From JAHECQ01 sp047638695 (lineage in GTDB: Bacteria > Actinomycetota > Acidimicrobiia > Acidimicrobiales > SZUA-35): a stretch of 45,513 nt of DNA. Where the stretch lies: NCBI GenBank assembly GCA_047638695.1, contig JBLINY010000030.1, forward strand, positions 1-45,513, written 5' to 3'. The first letter of the stretch is position 1. Each line of letters opens with the position of its first letter. The translations under genes were made by a program, and so were the position numbers. Below the pieces are notes generated by a model. The model was not told the origin of the DNA. It saw nothing but the letters and a program-made list of their open reading frames with translations, and did no database searches. Positions 9,701 through 17,513 of this stretch are shown here, piece by piece.

Positions 9701-10729
9701 AAGTTCCGGTGGGATCACGGGGACAACGTCGAGGATCATGGCTCGGGGGTCGTTCTGACGGCGGCCGTTGTCGGCCCGACGGTTGAACGCTGCGACGATC
9801 TTGAGTCGCTTGATGGCCTTCTGCTTGCGCTGGGCCGAGAGCGGCTTCACTCCCTCTTCGGGGTCGATGGCCGCTCGCAGAAGAATTTCCTCGTTGTCGA
9901 AGTCGATGCGCTCGATCAGCTGAGCAATTGCATCAGCTCCCATGCCACCTTCGAAGTACTCGCCCCAACGATCGGTCATCTCTCGCCACAACATCTCGTC
10001 TTCGAGAATCTGGCGGGCGAAAAGTCCCTTGAACTCTTCCCATGCTCGGTCGAGCACATCGAGTTCCATCTCGTACTGCTCACGGACGGCAGCGAAGTCC
10101 TTGTCTGCTGCACGTTGGCGAGCACGGACCTCGGTGTCCTTGGCCTTTTCCTTCTCCATCTGGGCCAGCTCTTTTTCGAGCCCTTCATGGTCTTCGGCCA
10201 GACGAAGTTCCATCTCCTTGATGATGGTCTCGCGCTCGCCAACGACCTCGGTCTCGAGGTTCGGAAGATCAGCGTCGCGTCGCTCTTCATCGACCCAGGT
10301 CACCAGGGAAGCTGCGAAGTAGATGACCTTCTCGAGCTGCTTGGCCTTCAGCTCTTCACGGGGCTCGGTGCCCATGAGCAGGTAGGCCAACCATGAACGA
10401 GTGCCGCGGAGGTACCAGATGTGCACGCACGGCGCGGCGAGTTCAATGTGACCCATCCGCTCGCGACGCACCTTCGAGCGAGTGACCTCGACGCCACAAC
10501 GCTCACAGATGATGCCCTTGAAACGAACGCGCTTGTACTTGCCACACGCGCATTCCCAGTCTTTGGTCGGACCAAAGATCTTCTCGCAGAACAAGCCGTC
10601 TTTCTCTGGCTTGAGGGTGCGATAGTTGATGGTTTCCGGCTTCTTTACCTCGCCGTTCGACCACATACGGATCGAGTCAGCGGTGGCCAGACCAATCTTC
10701 AGCTGATCAAAGTCATTTACGTCAAGCAT
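6728..10729 (-). CDS. rpoC: RNA polymerase beta' subunit, second zinc site absent
   Basis: Catalytic large subunit of RNA polymerase, 1333 residues. Zinc site 1 is intact (C60, C62, C75, C78). Residues about 150-235 form a charged coiled-coil insertion typical of actinobacterial beta'. The catalytic NADFDGDQ loop and the trigger-loop region around QSIGEPGTQ are canonical. The second zinc site is gone: the positions matching E. coli C814, C888, C895 and C898 are V893, D988, S995 and A998, in an otherwise well-aligned context (SPLTDDSPVGISGAAYG instead of the usual C-x6-C-x2-C pattern). The ATG at 10729 is 26 bp after the rpoB stop, so the genes are co-transcribed. A strong terminator follows. 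Confidence 0.98.
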   Translation of the reverse strand: MLDVNDFDQLKIGLATADSIRMWSNGEVKKPETINYRTLKPEKDGLFCEKIFGPTKDWECACGKYKRVRFKGIICERCGVEVTRSKVRRERMGHIELAAPCVHIWYLRGTRSWLAYLLMGTEPREELKAKQLEKVIYFAASLVTWVDEERRDADLPNLETEVVGERETIIKEMELRLAEDHEGLEKELAQMEKEKAKDTEVRARQRAADKDFAAVREQYEMELDVLDRAWEEFKGLFARQILEDEMLWREMTDRWGEYFEGGMGADAIAQLIERIDFDNEEILLRAAIDPEEGVKPLSAQRKQKAIKRLKIVAAFNRRADNGRRQNDPRAMILDVVPVIPPELRPMVQLDGGRFATSDLNDLYRRVINRNNRLKRLLDLGAPEIIVNNEKRMLQEAVDALFDNGRRGRPVTGPGNRPLKSLSDMLKGKQGRFRQNLLGKRVDYSGRSVIVVGPTLKFHQCGLPKIMALELFKPFVMKRLVDQELAQNIKSAKRMVERRRPQVWEVLEEVIQEHPVMLNRAPTLHRLGIQAFEPVLVEGKAIQIHPLVCTAFNADFDGDQMAVHLPLSAEAQAEARVLMLSANNVLSPAHGRPLVTPTQDMVIGMFYLTEKIVNVDLDERIRTFRRHDEVQAAYEAGDLDIHRPIYYRRPDLIETPANGKAATYAQTTPGRVFFNETLPVDFPFVNKVVAKRDIGEIVDVLASTYPKAEVGASLDRIKDLSFHFAAKSGLTVSIDDVQTPIEKKAILDMHELEADKVEAQYRKGIITDGERRQKEVEIWTMATDEIRDAMEILLKSKQFNPIDMMVGSGARGNMMQVRQIAGMRGLVANPRGDMIPLPIKSNFREGLSMLEYFIATPGARKGLVDTALRTADSGYLTRRLVDVAQEVIINDRDVFEEGRPVRGLVLEDVKPDGYYDKNTGEASDAGNPDARMTRTYLETRLYSRVIADDMELVDGRVIAKGTIILEEDMEALRDDPNISTVRVLSPLTDDSPVGISGAAYGLSLATGKAIEVGEAVGVIAAQSIGEPGTQLTMRTFHTGGIAGGTDIAGGLPRVVELFEARSPKGKATLARVSGVVRIAEDEGKGKVITIVTDEGEEDTYTVPSIARLEVVEGQEITAGDPLVDGPRDPKELLEIRGIRETQQYLVEEVQKVYRDQGVSIHDKHIELIVRQMTRRVGIQEAGESDFLPGERVDQWKFADVNKRLVQEGLQPAQGRPEIMGITKASLATESWLSAASFQETTRVLTEAAIEGKSDSMIGLKENIIIGKLIPAGTGLMRHRELETSAPDYQPMSFYSSEGEEQDPAQWLASIGTENSGAATGADGSTLSATPNEIG

Positions 10730-10755
10730 GTGTTGTCGTTCTCCTCAGCTTCGAA

Positions 10756-13700
10756 TCAGGCTCGGTTGGCGACGCGGGCTGCGTCGTCTTCGTCGGTTCC
10801 CCGTTCGGGGCGGGACAGATCGATGCCGAGTTCCTCGGCGGTGCGGAACAACTCGTCGTCGATCTCGCGCATCTCGATCTCTTGGCCGTCAGCCGAGAGA
10901 ACCTCGACGTTCAGACACAACGCCTGCATCTCCTTGATGAGCACCTTGAAGCTCTCGGGGATGCCGGGTTCAGGAATGTTCTCGCCCTTGACAATGGCCT
11001 CGTAGACCTTGACTCGGCCGAGCACATCGTCGGACTTGATGGTGAGCAGCTCCTGCAAGCAGTAGGCGGCGCCGTAGGCCTCGAGTGCCCACACTTCCAT
11101 CTCACCGAATCGCTGACCACCGAACTGGGCCTTACCACCAAGCGGTTGCTGAGTGATCATGGAGTATGGGCCAGTGGAGCGAGCGTGGATCTTGTCGTCG
11201 ACCATGTGCGACAACTTCAGGATGTACATGATCCCGACCATGATCGGGTTGTCGTACGACTCGCCGGTTCGGCCGTCATACAACGTTGCCTTGCCATCGG
11301 AGCCGATCAGGCGAACGCCGTCGCGGGACTCAGGGTTGAGATTCTCGAAGATGGCCTGGATGGTCGGCTTCGGACCCGAGAGTTCTTTTTCGTCCCACTT
11401 GGCACCATCGAACACCGGTGTGGAGACCAGGGTTGAGGGCGTGGTGAATGGACGGGTCTTATTCTCGGTACCGCGGAGCGGTGCCTCGCCAACGTTTTCG
11501 CCGTCGACATTCCAACCCCACCGGGCCGCATAGCCGAGGTGCGCTTCGAGCACCTGACCAACATTCATGCGTGACGGAACGCCGAGCGGGTTGAGGATGA
11601 TGTCGACGGCGGTGCCGTCGGCCATATGCGGCATGTCTTCGGTGGGCAGAATCCGAGAAATCACGCCCTTGTTTCCGTGGCGACCAGCGAGCTTGTCGCC
11701 AACGCTGATCTTTCGCTTCTGGGCCACGTAGACCCGAACCAGCTGATTCACACCGGGCGGGAGTTCGTGGGTTTCGTCACGGTTGAAGACCTTGACGTCG
11801 ATGACCTTGCCGGTCTCGCCATGAGGAACCTTCAGCGAGGTGTCGCGCACCTCACGTGCCTTCTCGCCAAAGATCGCCCGAAGGAGGCGCTCCTCGGGAG
11901 TGAGTTCGGTTTCACCCTTCGGCGTTACTTTGCCGACCAGCACATCCCCAGGGCCGACTTCGGCCCCGACACGAATAATGCCTCGCTCGTCGAGATCGGC
12001 CAGTACGTCTTCGGAGAGGTTGGGGATATCCCGAGTTATCTCTTCAGGACCAAGCTTGGTGTCACGAGCATCAATCTCGTGCTCTTTGATGTGGATGCTG
12101 GTGAGCACGTCGTCGCGGACCAGGCGCTCGTTGAGGATGATTGCGTCCTCAAAGTTGTAGCCCTCCCACGGCATGAAGGCGACAACGAGATTCTTGCCAA
12201 GGGCGAGCTCGCCATTGTCGGTGGACGGACCATCGGCTAAGAGCTGACCGGCCTTGAAGGTGTCGCCAGCCTTGACCCGAGGCTTCTGGTTGATACAGGT
12301 GTCCTGGTTCGAGCGGTCGAACTTGAGCAAGCGGTAGATCTTCTTGCCCGTGGTCTTGTACTCGACCGTGATCTGGCGACCGTCGACGTCGAGGACAACA
12401 CCGTCATCCTCTGACACCAGCGTGTCGGCCGCGTCGTGTGCGGCCCGCTTCTCGATGCCGGTGCCGATGTACGGCGCTTCTGCGGTTAGCAGCGGCACAG
12501 CCTGACGCTGCATGTTTGCGCCCATGAGGGCGCGGTTGGCGTCGTCATGCTCGAGGAAAGGAATGAGGCCGGTGCCGATCGACACGATCTGCTTCGGCGA
12601 CACGTCCATCATCTGCACTTCGTCCGGAGACACCTGCGAGATCTCGGTGGTGGCACCGAAGAAGATGTCTCTTTCGAGCTGCAGCTTGAGGTCGCGCAGT
12701 GATGCTGCCTGCGGCGAGCGCCGCACCAAGACCTTGTCGTTCTTGAACGTGTGGTCCGGGTTCAGCGGGGCGTTGGCCTGGGCAACGACGTATTCCTCTT
12801 CTTCGTCTGCTGTGAGGAACACCACATCGTCGGACACTTTGCCATCGTTGACCTTGCGATACGGCGTCTCGAGGAAGCCGAACTCATTCACCCGGGCATA
12901 ACTCGACAGGTAACCGATCAGGCCAATGTTCGGGCCCTCCGGTGTCTCGATCGGGCACATGCGGCCGTAGTGCGAGAAGTGAACATCTCGCACCTCGAAG
13001 CCGGCCCGCTCACGAGAGAGACCACCTGGTCCGAGGGCGGAAAGCCGCCGTCGGTGCGTAAGGCCCGAAAGGGGGTTGACCTGATCCATGAACTGCGACA
13101 GCTGAGAGGTTCCGAAGAACTCCTTGATGGCAGCAACAACCGGGCGGATGTTGATGAGCGTCTGAGGCGTGATGGCCTCGACGTCCTGGGTAGTCATGCG
13201 CTCTCGGACGACTCGCTCCATGCGAGAAAGGCCGATGCGGACCTGGTTCTGGATCAGTTCGCCGACTGAACGGACACGCCGGTTGGCGAAGTGATCCTGA
13301 TCGTCGAGCCGATAGCCGGGCTCGGCGACCATGAGGTGCAACAGATAGGTCGAAGCAGCCATGACCTCGCAGCGCGACAAGACCGGCTGATCGATCTCGG
13401 GCACGTCGAGCAGACCCTTGAGGGCCGGGAAAAGCTCTTCGAGCTTGCGGATCTCTGGGCCGAGCTTGCGGTTCAGCTTGTACCGGCCGACCCGGCTCAG
13501 GTCATAGCGTCGGCTTTCGAAGAAGGCGTTGCGCAGATAGGACCGAGCCGCCTCGAGGGTGGGCGGCTCGCCCGGACGTGCCCTCTTGTAGATCTCGACC
13601 AACGACTCGTCCTGGGTCGGGGCGACCTCGCGGTCTTTCTCCCACTGCCCTTCCAGGAAATCGAAGTGATTGACGAACTGGTCGAGGAAACCCGGTGCGT

Positions 13701-14343
13701 TCTCTTCATCGAAGCCGAGGGCTCGCAACATGGTGAAAAGAGAAATGCGGCGCTTGCGAGCCACTCGGACGCCGGCGGTCGGGTCTTTGCCCGGCTTCTG
13801 TTCGACGTCGAATTCGATCCACTCGCCTCGATAGGGGTGGACGGTGCCGGTTACCATCTGGTGCTTCGACATGTTCCGCAAACGGAACCGCTCACCAGGC
13901 TGGAAGATGACGCCGGGCGACCGGACCAGCTGCGACACCACGACACGTTCGGTGCCGTTGATGACGAAGGTGCCCTTGTCGGTCATCATCGGGAAGTCAC
14001 CCATGAAGACCGTCTGCTCTTTGATCTCACCGGTCGCAGCGTTGATAAACCGAGCGCGCACGAAAATCGGCGCCGCATAGGTCATGTCCTTTTCCTTGCA
14101 CTCCTCGACGGAGAACTTCGGATAAGGCTTCAGGTCCTCGTCATGAGGATCGAACTCGAGCTCGAGTTGGAGCGTCTCGGTGAAGTCCTTGATGGGGCTG
14201 ATGTCGCGAAACGCATTGGCGAGACCTTCCTCCAGGAACCAGCGGAAAGACTCCCGCTGAATGGCAATCAGGTCGGGAAGCTCAAGAGCCTCCTCCAGAT
14301 TTCCGAACGAGTAACGATCGCGAGCGAGAGTACGTGCTGGCAA
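10756..14343 (-). CDS. rpoB: RNA polymerase beta subunit
   Basis: Beta subunit, 1195 residues, with all conserved blocks (GTSQLSQFMDQ, SALGPGGLSRERAG, CPIETPEGPNIGLI, GDKLAGRHGNKGV, GGKAQFGGQRFGEMEVWALEA). The start is TTG at 14343, with AGGTGG 8 nt upstream and no better in-frame codon nearby. In the rifampicin region, E. coli positions 513, 516, 526 and 531 are wild type, but position 518 is Val (V422 here, normally Asn) and position 552 is Phe (F456, normally Pro). It has its own promoter at 14559-14587 and a roughly 200-nt leader, independent of rplJL. Confidence 0.98.
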   Translation of the reverse strand: MPARTLARDRYSFGNLEEALELPDLIAIQRESFRWFLEEGLANAFRDISPIKDFTETLQLELEFDPHDEDLKPYPKFSVEECKEKDMTYAAPIFVRARFINAATGEIKEQTVFMGDFPMMTDKGTFVINGTERVVVSQLVRSPGVIFQPGERFRLRNMSKHQMVTGTVHPYRGEWIEFDVEQKPGKDPTAGVRVARKRRISLFTMLRALGFDEENAPGFLDQFVNHFDFLEGQWEKDREVAPTQDESLVEIYKRARPGEPPTLEAARSYLRNAFFESRRYDLSRVGRYKLNRKLGPEIRKLEELFPALKGLLDVPEIDQPVLSRCEVMAASTYLLHLMVAEPGYRLDDQDHFANRRVRSVGELIQNQVRIGLSRMERVVRERMTTQDVEAITPQTLINIRPVVAAIKEFFGTSQLSQFMDQVNPLSGLTHRRRLSALGPGGLSRERAGFEVRDVHFSHYGRMCPIETPEGPNIGLIGYLSSYARVNEFGFLETPYRKVNDGKVSDDVVFLTADEEEEYVVAQANAPLNPDHTFKNDKVLVRRSPQAASLRDLKLQLERDIFFGATTEISQVSPDEVQMMDVSPKQIVSIGTGLIPFLEHDDANRALMGANMQRQAVPLLTAEAPYIGTGIEKRAAHDAADTLVSEDDGVVLDVDGRQITVEYKTTGKKIYRLLKFDRSNQDTCINQKPRVKAGDTFKAGQLLADGPSTDNGELALGKNLVVAFMPWEGYNFEDAIILNERLVRDDVLTSIHIKEHEIDARDTKLGPEEITRDIPNLSEDVLADLDERGIIRVGAEVGPGDVLVGKVTPKGETELTPEERLLRAIFGEKAREVRDTSLKVPHGETGKVIDVKVFNRDETHELPPGVNQLVRVYVAQKRKISVGDKLAGRHGNKGVISRILPTEDMPHMADGTAVDIILNPLGVPSRMNVGQVLEAHLGYAARWGWNVDGENVGEAPLRGTENKTRPFTTPSTLVSTPVFDGAKWDEKELSGPKPTIQAIFENLNPESRDGVRLIGSDGKATLYDGRTGESYDNPIMVGIMYILKLSHMVDDKIHARSTGPYSMITQQPLGGKAQFGGQRFGEMEVWALEAYGAAYCLQELLTIKSDDVLGRVKVYEAIVKGENIPEPGIPESFKVLIKEMQALCLNVEVLSADGQEIEMREIDDELFRTAEELGIDLSRPERGTDEDDAARVANRA

Positions 14344-14425
14344 GAGACACCACCTGGGAGTAGCACGGGGGCTGAGACAAGCCGGGCGCGCGACGAACTG
14401 GGTGCCATATCAGACGCTGTACTCA

Positions 14426-14445
14426 ACGCTGGATCAGTCCAGCGT
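14426..14445 (-). promoter_or_regulatory. Hairpin in the rpoB leader
   Basis: A perfect 8-bp stem ACGCTGGA/TCCAGCGT with a TCAG tetraloop lies about 85 nt upstream of the rpoB start, inside the leader made from the 14559-14587 promoter. It is not followed by a T-tract, so it is not an obvious terminator. It may be an RNA stabiliser or a regulatory element; the function is unknown. Confidence 0.35.
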
Positions 14446-14558
14446 GAAAACAGAAACCTGAGGTCGGCAAAACAGAGCGGGCAAGCACGGCAACGGACAA
14501 GCATATGCCGGGGCCAGACCTCCTACAACCACCCTCGGACAGGAAGAAGCCGCTGCGG

Positions 14559-14587
14559 AGCGTAAACACCGAACAACCGGAGGTCAA
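14559..14587 (-). promoter_or_regulatory. Housekeeping-sigma promoter for rpoBC
   Basis: Minus-strand TTGACC (plus 14582-14587), exactly 17 nt, then TACGCT (plus 14559-14564). It lies between the rplL terminator and rpoB, where an independent rpoBC promoter is expected. It is the best -35/-10 match seen in the window. Transcription should begin near 14552. The remainder of the 354-bp rplL-rpoB gap holds only the leader hairpin and the terminator. Confidence 0.75.
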
Positions 14588-14606
14588 GCATTCAAACGAA
14601 AACGAG

Positions 14607-14636
14607 AATGCCCCCGCCCTTTCGGACGGGGGCATT
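14607..14636 (-). terminator. Intrinsic terminator after rplL
   Basis: A 10-bp GC-rich inverted repeat (AATGCCCCCG/CGGGGGCATT), extendable by two inner pairs, lies 62 bp after the rplL stop. In the minus direction it is followed by CTCGTTTTCGTTTG. It ends or attenuates the rplJL transcript before rpoB. Confidence 0.85.
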
Positions 14637-14697
14637 ACCGGTCTAGCGATGTCAGCGAGCGGCTCGTTCCGACGAACGTCCGTTCAGCCGAACGGAA

Positions 14698-15072
14698 CTA
14701 CTTGACCTCGGCAGTACCGCCGGCCTCTTCAATCTTGGTCTTGGCTGCATCGGCATCACCCTTTGCAGCGCCCTCGAGCACAGGCTGCGGTGCGCCCTCA
14801 ACCAGCTCCTTGGCCTCCTTGAGGCCCAGGCTGGTGAGCTCACGAACAGCCTTGATGACCTGGATCTTCTTGTCGCCGGCGCCGGTAAGCACGACGTCGA
14901 AGGCGGTCTGCTCTTCTTCGTCGTCGCCGCCACCTGCAGGCGCTGCAGCGGCAACAGCTACGGGAGCAGCTGCAGTCACACCGAACTTCTCTTCGAAGTC
15001 CTTGAGGAGCTCGGAGAGCTCCAGGACCGACATGCTCGCAATACCTTCGAGGATTTCTTCTTTGGTAGCCAT
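14698..15072 (-). CDS. rplL: 50S ribosomal protein L7/L12 (bL12)
   Basis: Stalk protein that recruits and activates translational GTPases such as the EF-Tu and EF-G encoded nearby. It is 124 residues: an N-terminal dimerisation helix pair (1-32), an Ala/Gly hinge with an acidic GGGDDEEE end (33-54), and the C-terminal factor-binding domain with the conserved KIQVIKAVRELTSLGLKEAK-type segment. The ATG at 15072 lies 2 nt past the rplJ stop, so the two are translationally coupled. A terminator at 14607-14636 follows. Confidence 0.98.
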   Translation of the reverse strand: MATKEEILEGIASMSVLELSELLKDFEEKFGVTAAAPVAVAAAAPAGGGDDEEEQTAFDVVLTGAGDKKIQVIKAVRELTSLGLKEAKELVEGAPQPVLEGAAKGDADAAKTKIEEAGGTAEVK

Positions 15073-15074
15073 GA

Positions 15075-15836
15075 TCAGTTTCCTTCTCCCTCCCCGGCGT
15101 CCGGGGAATCGTTCTCTTCTTCAACGGGTGCAGCCTCTTCGACTGCCGGTTCTTCAGCTACCGCGTCTTCTGCGGGTGCTTCTGCTGCTGCCTCTTCGGG
15201 CGCAGCGTCTTCTGCGGGTGCTTCTGCTGCTGCCTCTTCGGGCGCAGCATCTTCCGCCGCGGGCGCGCTCTCTTCCGCCGCGGGCGCTCCAGGAGCACCC
15301 CCTTGGTCGATAAGCGCCTTCAGGCCGTAGGCAAAGTCGCGGGGCAGAGCCTGCAACAATCCGGCGAACTGGGTCATCGGAGCGGCGATCATGCCGGCCA
15401 ACTTGGCCAACAGGACTTCGCGTGGCTCGACGTCAGCCAACTTAGACAACTCGGCGGCGTCCATGACGTCTCCGTCGAACACTCCACCTTTGACAACGAG
15501 GTCAGGGTTGGCTTTGGCAAAGTCGCGCAACACTTTGGCAACGCTTACAACGTCACCAGTTCCGCCATCAGGCTTTTCTTCTACGAACGCCAAGGCGGTC
15601 GGGCCGACTAACAGATCGCCAATATCGACGCCCGCTTCATCTGCCGCCCGTTTGGCCAACGTGTTCTTGTAGACCCGATATTTGCCGCCGACTGGCCGCA
15701 GCTCGCTACGTAACGTCGACATTTGGGAGACGGTCAGCCCTCGGTACTCGGTAACGATGACGGCCTCGGCTGCTCCAAGACGTTCACGCACTTCGTCGAC
15801 GACGGCGACCTTTTCCGGTCGTGCTTCTGTACTCAA
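15075..15836 (-). CDS. rplJ: 50S ribosomal protein L10 (uL10) with long acidic tail
   Basis: Stalk base protein that anchors L7/L12 dimers to 23S rRNA. The core (about residues 1-180) is standard. It is followed by a roughly 70-residue Ala/Glu/Pro-rich tail partly built from a perfect DNA repeat (15163-15246). The start is probably TTG at 15836: the strong AGGAGG (plus 15844-15849) sits 7 nt before it, but only 1 nt before the alternative GTG at 15842. The gene is preceded by a roughly 300-nt structured leader and overlaps no neighbour; rplL follows after 2 nt. Confidence 0.96.
   Translation of the reverse strand: MSTEARPEKVAVVDEVRERLGAAEAVIVTEYRGLTVSQMSTLRSELRPVGGKYRVYKNTLAKRAADEAGVDIGDLLVGPTALAFVEEKPDGGTGDVVSVAKVLRDFAKANPDLVVKGGVFDGDVMDAAELSKLADVEPREVLLAKLAGMIAAPMTQFAGLLQALPRDFAYGLKALIDQGGAPGAPAAEESAPAAEDAAPEEAAAEAPAEDAAPEEAAAEAPAEDAVAEEPAVEEAAPVEEENDSPDAGEGEGN
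15163..15246. repeat. Perfect 42-bp tandem duplication inside rplJ
   Basis: Two identical 42-bp units (15163-15204 and 15205-15246), each coding for 14 residues of the Ala/Glu/Pro tail of L10. The next stretch also has a 17-bp direct repeat (TCTTCCGCCGCGGGCGC, twice, about 15250-15283). The lack of any synonymous difference between the 42-bp copies points to a recent slippage event or homogenisation. Confidence 0.95.
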
Positions 15837-15842
15837 CTTCAC

Positions 15843-16151
15843 ACCTCCTCACATATGCTGGGAATCAGAATCAGCATCTGGCCGGTAGCCGGCCTCGCGC
15901 TGTGACTAACTCGGTTGGTTGGGTTGCTTCTCGACACTCGATCGCCGATCAACCACAACCAGCACCACCACGAAGGATGTTTCTGGAAGAAAAGATCGCC
16001 TCTTCAGGATTTCCGTCGGCTGGCGCTGCTCTTGCGAGCTGCGTCTCCTCGTCTGACGAGTTGGAGCAAAGCCGGCCACCTGAGGTCTCGGGCGGGAGTA
16101 TTCGATTGTGCGGCCGTCACGCTAGCGGCGACGGCCAAGATTGCGGTCCGA
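15843..16151 (-). other. Noncoding gap rplA-rplJ (leader region)
   Basis: A 309-bp stretch with no credible gene on either strand; the long plus-strand frame crossing it is antisense to rplA. Besides the two hairpins near rplJ it holds GGCCGTC/GACGGCC (16112-16136, 11-nt loop) just after the rplA stop, without a T-tract. No clear promoter was found, so rplJL may be read from the rplKA unit or from a promoter I did not recognise. Confidence 0.6.
15855..15894 (-). promoter_or_regulatory. Paired hairpins just upstream of rplJ (possible L10 leader)
   Basis: Two inverted repeats precede the rplJ ribosome-binding site: ATGCTG/CAGCAT (15855-15877, with an 11-nt loop holding two AATCAG copies) and GGCCGG/CCGGCC (15880-15894, 3-nt loop). 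L10-L12 is known to autoregulate its own mRNA leader in many bacteria, so these are candidates for that element. I could not match a specific L10 binding motif. Confidence 0.35.
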
Positions 16152-16868
16152 TCAGCTGACGGCGACTTCCGCCGTCTCCTCGTCGGACTTGTTCGGGTCG
16201 ATCTTCACGCCTGGGCCCATCGTGCTGGAGACGCCAAGCTTCTTGATGTACCTACCCTTAGAGGACGAAGGCCTCACCCGATTGAGCTCATCGATGAGGG
16301 CGCCGAAGTTAGCTTTCAACGCATCGGCGTCGAAGCTGACCTTGCCGATGCTGACGTGTACGTTGCCGTAGCGGTCGGTGCGGTACTCGACGGTGCCGCC
16401 TTTGAAGTCGCCAACTGCTTTAGCCGTGTCATTGGTAACTGTGCCGGTTTTCGGGTTCGGCATCAGACCACGCGGACCGAGAACCCGACCAAGCTTACCG
16501 ACCAGCGGCATGAGTTCGGGAGTAGCGATAGCCAGATCGAAATCGAGCATGCCCCCCTCGACCTCGGCAACCAGCTCTTCGCCGCCGACAAGGTCGGCGC
16601 CGGCCTCGGTGGCGGCCGTCGCAGCCTCACCAGTAGCGAAGACGGCAACACGAACGGTTTTGCCTGTTCCGGATGGAAGGGCGACCGTGCCGCGAACAAT
16701 CTGATCGGCCTTACGCGGATCGACACCGAGCCGGACGATGAGGTCGATCGATTCATCGAACTTCTTTGTCGACAGGCTCTTGACTAGATCGAGCGCCTCC
16801 GACGGACTGTGCAACTGCTCCCGGTCGAACCGGCGGCTTGCGTCGGTGTACTTCTTACCTTTCGCCAT
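16152..16868 (-). CDS. rplA: 50S ribosomal protein L1 (uL1)
   Basis: Binds 23S rRNA at the mobile L1 stalk, where it helps release deacylated tRNA; in many bacteria it also represses its own rplK-rplA mRNA. It is 238 residues with the conserved signature around MPNPKTGTVT and the GKVSFDADALKANF region. The start is ATG at 16868 (MAKGKKYTDA). It lies 88 bp downstream of rplK, in the same unit. The sequence is ordinary for the family. Confidence 0.97.
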   Translation of the reverse strand: MAKGKKYTDASRRFDREQLHSPSEALDLVKSLSTKKFDESIDLIVRLGVDPRKADQIVRGTVALPSGTGKTVRVAVFATGEAATAATEAGADLVGGEELVAEVEGGMLDFDLAIATPELMPLVGKLGRVLGPRGLMPNPKTGTVTNDTAKAVGDFKGGTVEYRTDRYGNVHVSIGKVSFDADALKANFGALIDELNRVRPSSSKGRYIKKLGVSSTMGPGVKIDPNKSDEETAEVAVS

Positions 16869-16956
16869 GATGGCTCCCTCGTTGATAAGGCCGCCGGGTG
16901 AGGTAATCCCTGGCGAACCTGGTGAATAGGACTTTTACGTACGGTAAGCACCCGCG

Positions 16957-17382
16957 TCAGGAGACGCGGACACCCATCTGGCGAGCGGTGCCTCGCACCT
17001 GCTGCATGGCGCCTTCGATGTCGACCGCATTGAGGTCGGGCATCTTGATTTCGGCGATCTCGCGCACCTGGTCGCTGGTGATCGAGCCGGCACGATCACG
17101 CAAAGGGTCGGCGGCACCCTTCTTGATCTTGGCCGCCTTCTTAATCAGCTCAGATGTTGGGGGTGTCTTGGTGATGAACGAGAACGTGCGATCTTCAAAG
17201 ATCGAAATCTCGACCGGCACGACATCGCCACGCTGACTCTCGGTGCGGGCGTTGTAGTCCTTGCAGAAGTCCATGATGGCCACGCCGTAGGGACCAAGGG
17301 CGGTACCAACGGGTGGGGCCGGTGAGGCCTGGCCAGCGGGAATCTGGATCTTGACGACTGCCATAACTTGCTTCTTGGCCAT
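16957..17382 (-). CDS. rplK: 50S ribosomal protein L11 (uL11)
   Basis: GTPase-associated-centre protein that contacts 23S rRNA and is needed for stringent RelA activation. It has the standard 141 residues, with the proline-rich N-terminal segment (PAGQASPAPPVGTALGPYGV) near the thiopeptide-binding cleft intact and the C-terminal RNA-binding domain ending TARQMGVRVS. ATG at 17382. It follows nusG after 131 bp and precedes rplA. Confidence 0.97.
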   Translation of the reverse strand: MAKKQVMAVVKIQIPAGQASPAPPVGTALGPYGVAIMDFCKDYNARTESQRGDVVPVEISIFEDRTFSFITKTPPTSELIKKAAKIKKGAADPLRDRAGSITSDQVREIAEIKMPDLNAVDIEGAMQQVRGTARQMGVRVS

Positions 17383-17405
17383 AAGGCGGGAGCTCTTCTG
17401 CTCGG

Positions 17406-17423
17406 TCAGCGCCAGTGCGCTGA
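17406..17423 (-). promoter_or_regulatory. Hairpin upstream of rplK
   Basis: A perfect 7-bp stem TCAGCGC/GCGCTGA with a CAGT loop lies 23 nt before the rplK start in the nusG-rplK gap. No T-tract follows. It could be leader structure or a nusG 3' end; the role is unproven. Confidence 0.3.
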
Positions 17424-17513
17424 ACTGCGGGGTAGTGAAATGATGAAAGTGAACGCTGATGTTCTGACATCGCCGGTCGCGGCGAACACGAACGCTTGAG
17501 GGTACCGGTGAAG

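Noticed and set aside
13291..14565. Long plus-strand open frame (424 codons) opposite the rpoB 5' end
   Set aside because: Mirror frame of rpoB codons; no start signal and no recognisable domain.
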